The position numbers were made by a program, and so were the translations under genes. Below are positions 1 to 7,035 of a stretch of DNA of 11,103 bases, piece after piece. Below the pieces are notes generated by a model. The model was not told the DNA's origin. It did not search any database and saw only the letters and a list, made by a program, of their open reading frames with translations. Within the stretch, counting starts at the first letter, position 1. Each line of letters opens with the position of its first letter. Source of the DNA: Jimgerdemannia flammicorona. Lineage: Eukaryota > Mucoromycota > Endogonomycetes > Endogonales > Endogonaceae. Where the stretch lies: NCBI GenBank assembly GCA_003990745.1, contig RBNI01006662.1, positions 1 through 11,103 on the forward strand. The letters run 5' to 3'.

Positions 1-215
1 CGCCTCTCCCTCCGCCGCCGGTGCCTCTGCCCATCCTCGAGGCCTCTGGCATCCCCAGACCATCCCCTCTCCTCCCCACCTGCTGCCAGCCAAAGGCACC
101 GTCACCCCCCTGGCCAGTACGCTCACCGGTTCGATTGTCGCTGTCCATGTTGCTAGTCGTCTGGCACCAAAAACGTTGTAAAAGTGTTGCCGTGGTCTTG
201 TGTCACCCGAATGGT
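1..215. other. CpG-rich segment at the left edge, origin unknown
   Basis: This stretch holds roughly a dozen CpG dinucleotides in about 215 bp, whereas the following 800 bp hold only a handful. The plus strand is proline-rich over a 70-codon open frame (21-233), and the minus strand is also open in the frame continuing from the LINE C-terminus. A sequence resembling a splice donor (CAGGTGAGA) lies at about 218-226 on the plus strand. It could be the last part of the LINE, a different element, or host DNA. Nothing here identifies a gene. Confidence 0.35.
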
Positions 216-660
216 ACAGGTGAGAGATGCTGAGGCCAAGACCTCCCCTGACCACTGGTGTTACCAAAGTATCCCAACTGACCTGGGCCCTCCTCCCTGC
301 CCAAATCCAATCCCTAGCCACCTTCATCAGCCTCCTCACCACTTACACTGGGAAGTCAAGGTGATAGGCTATGTACTATAGCTTGGGGAACCAGTATATA
401 TTCAGAATTGACACCTGCTCTGCCAGAGAGATATGGTGGCCTCCCCAACCTCAAAGGGCCTCCTTCCAAATGGTCACCCTGCTCTCCCACTATACTTGTG
501 GCAAGACAGAGCCATATACAGAAAGGAAGATGCCCAGATACCACACTACCCCCCCAGTAGGGACAATTGTTCCAATGATATCCCCACCCGCTAGCCCATT
601 CCCTAGCACTATTATCTTGCACTTATTCCAGTTGAGCTTCGCCCCAGAGTGCATATCATA
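216..660 (-). pseudogene. LINE ORF2, region after the reverse transcriptase
   Basis: Downstream of motif C the minus strand encodes SGAKLNWNKCKIIVLG and then YLGIFL, the usual thumb-proximal blocks of LINE reverse transcriptases. After frame changes it reads VSWDTLVTPVVRGGLGLS (about 290-235), matching the W-x-x-x-C/L-x-P-x-x-x-GGLG block found near the end of many LINE ORF2 proteins. Beyond GGLG the usual continuation is not recognisable. The frame stays open to position 1 but enters CpG-rich sequence, so the LINE may end or be broken near 215-230. No cysteine-rich zinc knuckle was seen. Confidence 0.65.
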
Positions 661-1440
661 CTATTCCACTGTCTCCTTAAGTGCCTCTACATCTGCTACA
701 GACCCAAGTCCAATCACCATGTCATCAGCAAAGGCCCCCACCTTCCACCCTATACCATATATAGAGAGCCCTGCCACCATCTGTCGAATCCTATCCATCA
801 ATGGTTCCAGCAAAAGAGCATAGAGAATAGGGGACAAAGGGTCCCCCTGAGGAACTCCTCTTCCCAAGGAAAATGCCAGACCATGGTGTCTATTATACAT
901 CAGCACTGCCCAACTGCTCCCTAGCAGATTCAACATAGAGGCCCGAAATCTTGGAGGAACACCAATTCAATCCATCACCTTGCCTAGCCAAACTCTCTAT
1001 ACCCAGTCATAGGCCTTCTCCTGGTCCAAAAAAACCAACCTTCCATCCAGTCCACAGGCCCAGGCCCCTTCAATGACACCATACACCCATGCAGTCTCAT
1101 CTCTTATCAGTCTGCCCCCAACAAAGCCTCCCTCAGCACCTGTTGGGCAACTTTCTGCAGCCTAGTGACAATCACCTTAGTCACCATTTTCCTGTCCATA
1201 TCCAGAAGCATGATTGGTCTCCAGTTCTTCCAGTCCTCCCTCCTCCCTTTATCTTTATACAATAAGGTCACCAGCCTGAGGTCCTGCTCTCCAACCCACT
1301 CACCACTCTGAATAGCATAGTCACAGAGGGCAGTCATCTCACCCAAAACTCCAGGGACCTTCACCATCTTTTTCCAGAAGTTCCACAGCAATCCATCCTC
1401 CCCTGGCACTGTTCCAAGTTTAGTAGCTACAAGGACACTC
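661..1440 (-). pseudogene. LINE ORF2, reverse transcriptase domain
   Basis: This is the reverse transcriptase that copies the LINE RNA at the nicked target. In order on the minus strand: PGEDGLLWNFWKKM (about 1409-1370); the YKDKGRREDWKNWRPIMLLD block (about 1260-1200), a typical LINE fingers motif; GGFVGGRLIRDE in a shifted frame (about 1135-1100); motif A as FLDQEKAYDWV (about 1040-1005) with its catalytic Asp; motif B as GVPQGDPLSPILYALLLEPL (about 855-795); and motif C as AFADDMVIGL (about 738-708), an FADD form of the YxDD box. A frameshift separates the fingers from motif A near 1140, and stops interrupt the part after motif A. Both catalytic Asp positions survive, but the frame does not. 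Confidence 0.9.
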
Positions 1441-2129
1441 TGGATCTCCTCTCTGCACCAGTAAGATCAAGTCACCCAGTCTAGCTGCTTGCAGTGGCAC
1501 CCACTCCTCTAGTGTCTCTACAATCGCCTCCTCATCAGCACCCCCTTCTCTCTCACTCCACAAACCCTGCCATCTCTCCTTCAAAACCCCAAGGATTTGT
1601 TGTGTACCATACACCATGTCCCCATCGGTATCCAGGACCCCATTCTACTGATGCCGCACTCTCCTGACTTGAGAAGTCTTGATAAGTACCTAGTAGGCCA
1701 CTCACCCTCCTCAAGCCCCTGCCACTATAGCCTAGTAGCTATACCTCGCATATGAGTCTCCTCCTCTTCTCTCAACACCTGTTGTAGTTCCACTATCTCC
1801 AATTTCGCCCTCACTATCCTCCAGTCCTCCACCCCATCAGAAGTGAGCAAATCCACCCAATCCTCTAGCAGTCTCCTCAGTCTATTGGAAGCATACCTTG
1901 TGTACTCCCTCCTCTGCCTCCCAGCCTCTCTACCAGCTCCTCCCCAATAGACCCTTGCAGCCTCTTTCAATCTCATCCAATGGACATCCACAGACAAACC
2001 CTCATGCCTCTAGACAACAACCTTTGCCTGAATGTCCTCCACCCATGAGTCCCACAACTCCTTCTCAGCCAGCAGAGAGGAGTTAAGGTGCCAATGTCTG
2101 GGTCCATCTCCACTCCCCCCAAACTGCCC
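1441..2129 (-). pseudogene. LINE ORF2, linker between endonuclease and reverse transcriptase
   Basis: The minus strand continues ORF2 here. An open stretch at 1997-1725 encodes a charged, helical segment (for example RLRRLLEDWVDLL, ELQQVLREEEE). It is followed in another frame by WWQGLEEGEWPTRYLSRLL, which matches the W-L-x-x-G-x-x-x-T-x-x-F/L motif that commonly precedes the reverse transcriptase in LINE ORF2 proteins. Several stops and frame changes are present. No catalytic motif is expected in this part. Confidence 0.6.
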
Positions 2130-2827
2130 CTGCCCCAACAGTCCCCAGTGATCAGACCATGGGTACCACTCCACCCCCAATGACTTCCAAACATTGGAAC
2201 CCCAATACTCTACCATCAGAATCCAGTCAATTCTTGTACCTAAGCCATTCACTCAATGAGTATAGACCCTGGTGTCACTCCACCATGTTCTGCCTATATC
2301 CCCTAAGGAGCTCAACTTCTCCACCTCCTCCCATGTATCCAGTCCTCCACTTCTCTCCCCCAGCTCCTCCCTCTATCAGTCCTGTCTAGATACTGATCTC
2401 AAACCATATTAAAGTCCCTCCCAAGAACATCAATCCCTTCCTCCAAGAGAATACCCTCCTCCAGCAGCTCCTCAATCCATGCAGTCCTCTCACCCCTAAC
2501 TGCAGAGCAGTAGTAAGAGCCAACTCTCACTAACTCTCACCCCAGCTGCTGCCAATCTCCCCAGACCAAGTGATCACTCTAGCTCCTGATTCCCTCCAAG
2601 TCACCTCTACCCTTCCTCACCAGAATCACCACTTTTCCAAACCAAGCAGTAGCCCCACCCCATTTCTTAGTCCACTCCACCCAATCATCCTCATCCTTAT
2701 ACTGAATATCCTATAGTAAAAAGAGATCAGCCTCCAATCCCTTGAGCTAAGTAAAAATGTTCTTACACCATCCAGATCCCCTCAACCCATTCACATTTAA
2801 AGAGAAAATGTTAGTTGTACTGTTCAT
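2130..2827 (-). pseudogene. LINE ORF2, AP-endonuclease-like domain
   Basis: This is the N-terminal endonuclease that nicks target DNA to prime reverse transcription. From ATG 2827 the frame begins with SLNVNGLRGS, the conserved Asn motif of the exonuclease-endonuclease-phosphatase fold. A position matching the LQE/LQD motif follows, but the Gln codon reads TAG (2713-2711) before DIQ. The GDFN motif is present as GRDFN (about 2422-2408). After a frameshift between about 2408 and 2290, TWSD-like residues, TRIDWIL (about 2230) and the catalytic SDH (about 2155) appear. In-frame stops lie at 2749, 2713, 2581, 2539 and 2401 (first base, minus strand). Identity as an APE-type LINE endonuclease is well supported; it cannot be functional. 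Confidence 0.8.
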
Positions 2828-2858
2828 AGGAAATAATGTTAAATAGCAATCCCATTCC

Positions 2859-3235
2859 CTACAAGTCCATATTCCACTCCTCCTGCACCAAGTCCGAGTC
2901 ATGTTCAGCAGCTAGTTCCCTTTCCCCAGCTTTCCATACCTCCAATCCTTCCAGAAGTTCTACCATCACCCTATCTTCTCTCTCCTCAAAGTCCTCATGA
3001 TACTCCAGACAGGCCTCCCTCCAGAGCTGCAAACTATGATGCTCAGCCCAACAGTAGGCTGCCCACTCACCTGCAACCACCACCAGCTCTGCCTTCCTCA
3101 CCTTATCGACCTCATAACTCTCCTCCTCTAGGAAGATTACAAGAATCTCTCCCCTCAGCGCCTCCACCATACCATCTCTATGTAGAATCTGCTCCCAATA
3201 CTCCTCAGGCATTGCCCACAGGTCCACTTCTCCCA
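2859..3235 (-). pseudogene. LINE ORF1, C-terminal part (acidic, unrecognised)
   Basis: An open frame of about 125 codons ends with TAG at 2861-2859, 31 nt before the ATG of the endonuclease ORF (2827-2825). This is the place and spacing expected of the first ORF of a two-ORF LINE. The product is rich in Glu, Trp and Ala (segments such as EREDRVMVELLEGLEVWKAG) and looks helical, possibly coiled-coil. I see no CCHC zinc knuckle or RNA-recognition motif in the retained part; either may have been in the missing N-terminus. No convincing ATG begins the frame: it runs straight into the LTR junction at about 3236, so this is the tail of a truncated ORF. The ORF1 role is assigned by position only. 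Confidence 0.5.
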
Positions 3236-3428
3236 AATATTTAGCTTATCCCTGACAATCAGCACTGCAGCAACAGTTGCCACAGCAGCTGATAATTGCC
3301 TAGTAATTGAGGTCCTGATCACAAAGTTGTTTTTGCCAAAAACCACCTGACAAAGATCACAATCACAAACCTCATTATAGTTACCAAATTAGTTACTCAT
3401 ACTTAGTCAGAAATTGTAGACCAACTTG

Positions 3429-3436
3429 TATAAATA
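3429..3436 (+). promoter_or_regulatory. TATA box of LTR-B
   Basis: TATAAATA, conserved at the equivalent position in LTR-A, marks the U3 promoter and fixes the orientation of this LTR as plus. It points toward 3880-5004. Confidence 0.65.
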
Positions 3437-3455
3437 CCCCCCAGTTTCTATCTGA

Positions 3456-3461
3456 AATAAA
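3456..3461 (+). promoter_or_regulatory. AATAAA polyadenylation signal of LTR-B
   Basis: AATAAA lies 19 nt after the TATA box, close to where transcription would be expected to start, and is conserved in LTR-A. Signal and start site are nearly coincident, so the R region is probably compact. Confidence 0.5.
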
Positions 3462-3879
3462 GCAGTTTTAGTTCAGTCCTTAATATAAGAATCAAGTTCT
3501 CCTCCCACACACACATTCCCCTGAGTCTTAGTAATGACACCTAAGTGACTTTAGTGTTTCTGACTAAACTCTAGAAGCCTAGCTAACTTCTGCCAGAACT
3601 GAGACTGGTATATAAATTCCCAAAGACTTAAGTAAACTCATTGAACCTGAATTCCAAGGTGAATTCAGTCTGTATATAGCAAAGAACAAGACCCTTGAAA
3701 GATAGGGCACACCAGAGAAAGACCTTTGAAATAGAAGGCACTGCTACTACAACTATGTAAGTGAGCACTTCCTCAACTGAAGGCTTCTTGGTACACATTG
3801 TGTACTAAGTCCCTAAGTAATAGTCCACTTCTCTAATTATTCAAAAGATAAGAGAGGGGTAGAAGTGAGAGTTATTACA

Positions 3880-4343
3880 GCAATCCAGGAGTTGGCTTCT
3901 TGGGCAACCTTGGTTTCTAGGGCATCAACCTTGGGGAAGAAGAGGTTCTAGAAGTCCTTCAGTTATATGTAGTTGAGGTTGGAGATTGCAAAGGGGGCAT
4001 GGCACATGATTTGATAAACTTTCTTAGCAAGTCTTTGCTTGTGTCTGTCCAGGTGGGTCCAGTCAGAGACCTGATCAGTGGGTAGGCTATTTGTATATTG
4101 CAGAAGCTGGTGGCCAATTTTGTATTCATACCAGATCTCTAGGTGGCTGGTAGCAAGATAGACCCTTTCGATAAGTTCATGGTGGTCAAGGACATACTGT
4201 CCTAGGTCTGGGCTAGAGAGGTTAAGGACCTCTGAGTGGTGGTTCCTTCCTTGGATAGCAACCTGAATATATCTAAAGAGGCAGTCAACCTGGCTTGGGA
4301 GAGGTTGACTATGGCAGGCAGTTTGGCAGCAGGTAGCAGGCAT
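3880..4343 (-). pseudogene. ORF3 of the gypsy family, copy 1, C-terminus removed by LTR-B
   Basis: From ATG 4343 (MPATCCQTACHSQPLP...) the minus strand reads about 155 codons, with stops at TAA 3965-3963 and TAG 3950-3948. It then stays in frame to the LTR junction at 3880. The upstream ATG at 4424 would place the TATA box inside the coding region, so 4343 is the better start. It lies 65 nt after the TATA box, and its ATG is not conserved in copy 2. The first stop is a CAA Gln codon in copy 2; the second is shared by both copies. The protein resembles no family I know. It has Trp/Tyr/Leu-rich helical stretches (HLEIWYEYKIGHQLLQY) and no signal peptide or membrane segment. Confidence 0.6.
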
Positions 4344-4407
4344 TCTTGTCTTGTCTTTTCTTTGTGGAGAGAGGGGGATAAGAGTTGTGGGGTATTCTTG
4401 CCTTGGG

Positions 4408-4415
4408 TATTTATA
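4408..4415 (-). promoter_or_regulatory. TATA box upstream of ORF3, copy 1
   Basis: TATAAATA on the minus strand sits 65 nt before the ORF3 ATG and is conserved, with its flanking bases, at 6690-6697 in copy 2. A start about 30 nt downstream would leave a leader of roughly 35 nt. Confidence 0.5.
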
Positions 4416-4571
4416 CTTATTCACCTATCTGATGTAACCTTCTTTTGGTCATGCTTTCTAGCAAAATGTGTGATCTGTTGCTGTAAGCAGGGTATATGCT
4501 GGTCATATGAGGAAATTCTGATTTTAAAGATATCATCACTCATCATCATGGTTACACAGAGTTAACAGGTC

Positions 4572-4680
4572 TTGGTCCTCTTTTTTTTTGTCTGATTGGT
4601 GTATTTGTGAGAACTGGCCATCCTTGTCTAGGGCAAGGGCTCCCATTGTCATGGCTGGGGGTTCAAACCTCTCAGAAATA
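4572..4680 (+). other. tRNA-like hairpin module, copy 1
   Basis: This contains CCTTG-TCTAGGG-CAAGG (4622-4638), a 5-bp stem with a 7-base loop like an anticodon arm. It is followed by a second possible hairpin and GGTTCAAACC, which resembles the B box / T arm of a tRNA. The core of about 45 bases differs from copy 2 by a single base insertion, while the flanks differ more. The loop lacks the U33 of a real tRNA and no clear D arm or A box is visible, so this is at most a tRNA-derived remnant. Confidence 0.25.
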
Positions 4681-5421
4681 GAATTTCTTGTAATCTAAGA
4701 TAATTTCTAGTAACAATATCTGTTACATAGAGAGACTTAGACTGGTTTCGACATCATCAGCTTTCCTAAGTTCCATATGAAGTATCCATCATCATCCAGT
4801 GGAAATGATACAGATGGTATGAAATGGAGTTATTCAAATGTATTTTGCTGTACTGTACTAGATTGTCCTTTTGCTGAAGTATCTTCTTGTTGATTATCTA
4901 TAGTATTCCTTTTGCCACAATGTTTGGTATAATATGTTTTGGATAAAAAAATATGTGGTATCCTTCTGCTCACTATGTGCTCCTAATTCTTAGAGCTGTA
5001 GTTCTGTAATAACTCTCACTTCTACCCCTCTCTTATCCTTTGAATAATTAGAAAAGTGAACTATTACTTAGAGACTTAGTATACAATGTGTACCAAGAAG
5101 TCTTCAGTTTGAGGAAGCACTCACTTATAAGTAGTTGTAGTGGCAGTGCCTTCTGTTTCAAAGGTCTTTCTCTTGTGCCCTATTTCAAGGGTCTTGTTCT
5201 TTGCTGTGCACAGACTGAATTCACCTTGAAATTCAGATTCAATGGGTTTACTTAAGTCTTTGTGGATTTATATACTGGTCTCAGTTCTGGCAGAAGTTAG
5301 CTAGGCTTCTGGAGTTTAGTCAGAAACACTAGAGTCACTTAGATGTCATTACTAAGACTCAGGAGAATGTGTATATGTGGGGGGGACTTGATTCTTGTAT
5401 CAAGGACTGAACTAAAACTGC

Positions 5422-5427
5422 TTTATT
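5422..5427 (-). promoter_or_regulatory. AATAAA polyadenylation signal of LTR-A
   Basis: AATAAA on the minus strand lies 19 nt after the TATA box. It is the likely 3'-end signal for transcripts of the element at 5794-11103. Confidence 0.5.
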
Positions 5428-5446
5428 TCAGATAGAAACTGGGGGG

Positions 5447-5454
5447 TATTTATA
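5447..5454 (-). promoter_or_regulatory. TATA box of LTR-A
   Basis: TATAAATA on the minus strand, followed by a C-rich stretch, is conserved in LTR-B. It directs transcription toward 5005 and the fragment beyond. Confidence 0.65.
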
Positions 5455-5782
5455 CAAGTTGGTCTGCAATTCTGACTAAGTATGAGTGACTAATTTGGTA
5501 ACTATAATGAGGTTTGTGATCATGACCTTTGTCAGGTGGTTTTTGGCAAAAACAACTTTATGATCAGGACCTCAATTACTAGGCAATGATCAGCTGCTGT
5601 AGCAATTATTGCTGTGGTGCTGATTGTTGGGGATAAGCTGGATATCATTTTTCATGTTGTTTTTGTTCATTTGTCATTCGTTATTCATATGCTGTGCTCG
5701 ATCATATGATGACATCATCATTTGCTGGGTCATGTGATTGCTTGTCGCATCTCATCTGTTTATGCTCTTTCATTCTATTACA

Positions 5783-5795
5783 TCCTTCCCCCCTT
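5783..5795 (-). promoter_or_regulatory. Polypurine tract (plus-strand primer of the retroelement)
   Basis: AAGGGGGGAAGGA on the minus strand directly abuts the TG start of LTR-A. Position and composition are those of the RNase H-resistant primer for second-strand synthesis in LTR retrotransposons. The stop codon of ORF3 (TAA 5796-5794) overlaps its first bases. Confidence 0.88.
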
Positions 5796-6615
5796 AGAAA
5801 TCAATGTCCTCATTGATTGAGAAATTGAGAACCAGAGGAGAGAAAGGTGAAGAATTCTCCTTAGGGTTGTTGCTATCTTCTTCAGTTGCAGGGGGGGTGA
5901 TTGCTGATGGCTTGCTGTCCAGAGTAGAGAAATCAATGAGGTCTGAAAATGGTTCTTACATAGAGATGGGTGCTGGTATAGGGGTTCTCCATCTGATGCA
6001 GTTGGGTCCATCCAAGTAGAGTTCTTGATCCTTATGCCTGGGAATATCCATGCAGATAAGCAGTCCTTCAAAGAGGTCAGAGAGGCCTTGGAGCCATTGA
6101 TCTGGGTTGTCATTCAGGAGGAGGCTCCAGTGAGGCTCAATGTCAGTAAACTTGAGGGCAATCCAGGAATTGGCTTCTTGGGCAACCTTGATTTCTAGAG
6201 CATCAACCTTGGGAAAGGAGAAGTTCTAGAAGTCCTTCAGTTGTATGTAGTTGAGGTTGGAGATTGCAAAGGGTGCATGGCATATGATTTGATGAACCTT
6301 CTTAGTAAGTCTTTGCTCATACCTGTCTAGGTGGGTCCAGTCAGAGACCTAGTTAGTGGGTAGGCCATTTGTATATTAGAGAAGCTGATGACTGATTTCA
6401 TATTTATGCCAGATTTCTAGGCAGCTGGTAGCAAGGTAGGTCCTTTCAATAAGTTTACAGCGGTCAAGAATATACTGTCCTAGGTCTGGGCTGGAGAGGT
6501 TAAGGGCCTCTGAGTAGCAGTTCCTTCCTTGGATAGCAACCTGGATGTATTCAAAGAGGCAGTCAATCTGGCTTGGGAGGGGCTGGCTATAGCAGGCAGT
6601 TTGGTGGCAGGTAGC
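5794..6615 (-). pseudogene. ORF3 of the gypsy element, copy 2 (unknown protein in the env position)
   Basis: A single minus-strand frame of about 270 codons runs without any frameshift from near 6615 to TAA 5796-5794, which overlaps the polypurine tract. It is broken by four stops: TAA 6378, TAG 6351, TAG 6228 and TAA 5958 (first bases). Copy 1 has CAA and CAG (Gln) at the first two positions, showing C-to-T changes at CpA. The initiating ATG of copy 1 is not preserved. The C-terminal half, unavailable in copy 1, includes PHWSLLLNDNPDQWLQGL, ELYLDGPNCIRWRTPIPAP and an acidic tail ending NEDIDF. I see no transmembrane helix, signal peptide, zinc knuckle or protease motif. An envelope-type role is therefore not supported and the function is unknown. 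Confidence 0.7.
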
Positions 6616-6689
6616 TTAGCTATGGATTTATCTTATCTTTTCTTTGTGAGGAGAGGGGGATGAGGTTTGCGGGGTATTCTTGCCTTGGG

Positions 6690-6697
6690 TATTTATA
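6690..6697 (-). promoter_or_regulatory. TATA box upstream of ORF3, copy 2
   Basis: TATAAATA, in the conserved context AAGTATAAATACCCAAGGC, lies about 75 nt before the ORF3 frame. The same core is used in the LTR promoters, suggesting a subgenomic promoter for ORF3. Confidence 0.5.
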
Positions 6698-6857
6698 CTT
6701 ATTTACCCATCTGGTGTGACCTTCTTTCAGTCATACTTTCCTGCAGAATGTGTGACCTATTGCTGTAAGCAGGGCATGTGCTAGTCACATGAGAAAAATC
6801 CTGATTTCAAAGATATCATCACTCATAGTTATGGTTACACAGAGTTAACAGATCTTG

Positions 6858-6965
6858 GTCTATTTTTTTTTTGTCTGGTTGGTGCATTTGCAAGAACTGG
6901 CCATCCTTGTCTAGGGCAAGGCTCCCATTGTCATGGCTAGGAGTTCGAATCTCTCAGAAATAGAC
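6858..6965 (+). other. tRNA-like hairpin module, copy 2
   Basis: GTCTATTTTT (6858-6867) can pair with AGAAATAGAC (6956-6965) over 10 bp including one G-T pair, enclosing CCTTG-TCTAGGG-CAAGG (6905-6921) and the B-box-like GTTCGAATC (6943-6951). This resembles an acceptor stem, anticodon arm and T arm. The outer stem is not kept in copy 1, the loop lacks U33, and the total length is over 100 bases. A degenerate tRNA or tRNA-derived repeat is possible; a functional tRNA is unlikely. Confidence 0.25.
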
Positions 6966-7019
6966 TTTCTTATAATCCAAGGCAATTCCTAGTAATAATA
7001 TTTATCATATGGATGGACT

Positions 7020-7035
7020 TAGACTGGTTTCAACA
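7020..7035 (+). repeat. Target-site duplication, left copy
   Basis: TAGACTGGTTTCAACA matches the right copy at 8991-9006 (TAGACTGGTTTTGATA) and the undisturbed homologue at 4738-4753 (TAGACTGGTTTCGACA). The length of about 16 bp is typical of target-primed reverse transcription. Confidence 0.88.

Larger units (their letters stand above)
1..3235 (-). mobile_element. APE-type LINE (non-LTR retrotransposon), 5'-truncated and decayed
   Basis: Read on the minus strand, this stretch has the order of a two-ORF LINE: the end of an ORF1, then an apurinic-type endonuclease, a linker, a reverse transcriptase and a C-terminal region. The 5' end is lost at about 3235, where the sequence switches abruptly to LTR sequence matching 5005-5646. 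This fits a 5'-truncated insertion into that LTR. The 3' end and poly(A) tail are not seen; either they lie left of the window or the element breaks near 215-230, where base composition changes. The reading frame shifts several times and carries many stops, so this copy is dead. Clade (L1-like or Tad-like) cannot be decided by eye. Confidence 0.85.
3236..3879 (+). mobile_element. LTR-B: plus-strand LTR of the gypsy family, first ~136 bp missing
   Basis: This segment is the inverted counterpart of 5005-5646. It ends at 3879 with GTTATTACA, the same 3' terminus as LTR-A, and carries the same TATAAATA (3429-3436) and AATAAA (3456-3461). Homology starts at about 3236, corresponding to 5646 in LTR-A, so the first ~136 bp of the LTR are absent; the LINE begins at that point. 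The next bases (GCAAT at 3880-3884) belong to the third ORF of another copy of the same family. I infer that this is the 3' LTR of a plus-strand element whose body lies left of the window, or a solo LTR. The two LTRs differ mainly by transitions. Confidence 0.85.
3880..5004 (-). mobile_element. Internal fragment of an older gypsy copy, between two facing LTRs
   Basis: This 1.1-kb piece is a direct repeat of two segments of the larger element. 3880-4756 matches 6158-7035, and 4736-5004 matches 8991 to about 9254. In element orientation it runs from just before the pol stop codon, through the intergenic region and the ORF3 promoter, into the middle of ORF3. It is therefore the ancestral, uninterrupted form of the region that the retroposon splits at 7035/8991. 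Both ends are cut by the CA-terminal ends of LTRs: LTR-A at 5005 and LTR-B at 3879. Confidence 0.85.
5005..5782 (-). mobile_element. LTR-A: complete 3' LTR of the gypsy element (778 bp)
   Basis: Minus-strand sequence begins TGTAATAGAATG at 5782 and ends GTTATTACA at 5005, giving matching terminal inverted repeats TGTAATA/TATTACA with the canonical TG...CA ends. A polypurine tract lies immediately before it. Inside are TATAAATA (5454-5447) and AATAAA (5427-5422). The following bases (minus GAACTACAGCTCT) are not a primer-binding site but the end of the pol gene of another copy, as expected if this is the 3' LTR of an element that inserted into a relative. LTR-B supplies an independent partial copy that confirms the U5 end. 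Confidence 0.93.

Noticed and set aside
371..823. 150-codon plus-strand open frame
   Set aside because: It is antisense to the LINE reverse transcriptase and thumb region and shows no domain.
4236..4565. 109-codon plus-strand open frame
   Set aside because: It overlaps the ORF3 start and promoter in antisense and is not kept open in the second copy.
3236..5646. DNA transposon or foldback element with ~640-bp terminal inverted repeats
   Set aside because: The arms are LTRs with TG...CA ends, TATA box, AATAAA and (for one) an adjacent polypurine tract. The outer limits differ because one arm is truncated by the LINE.
3236..5782. Single autointegration event as the source of the inverted LTR pair
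   Set aside because: Autointegration of one cDNA joins one U3 end and one U5 end at nearly the same internal site. Here both junctions are U5 ends and they are about 1.1 kb apart.
6858..6965. Functional tRNA gene
   Set aside because: The region is over 100 bases long, the loop lacks U33, there is no convincing D arm or A box, and the acceptor-like stem is not preserved in the other copy.
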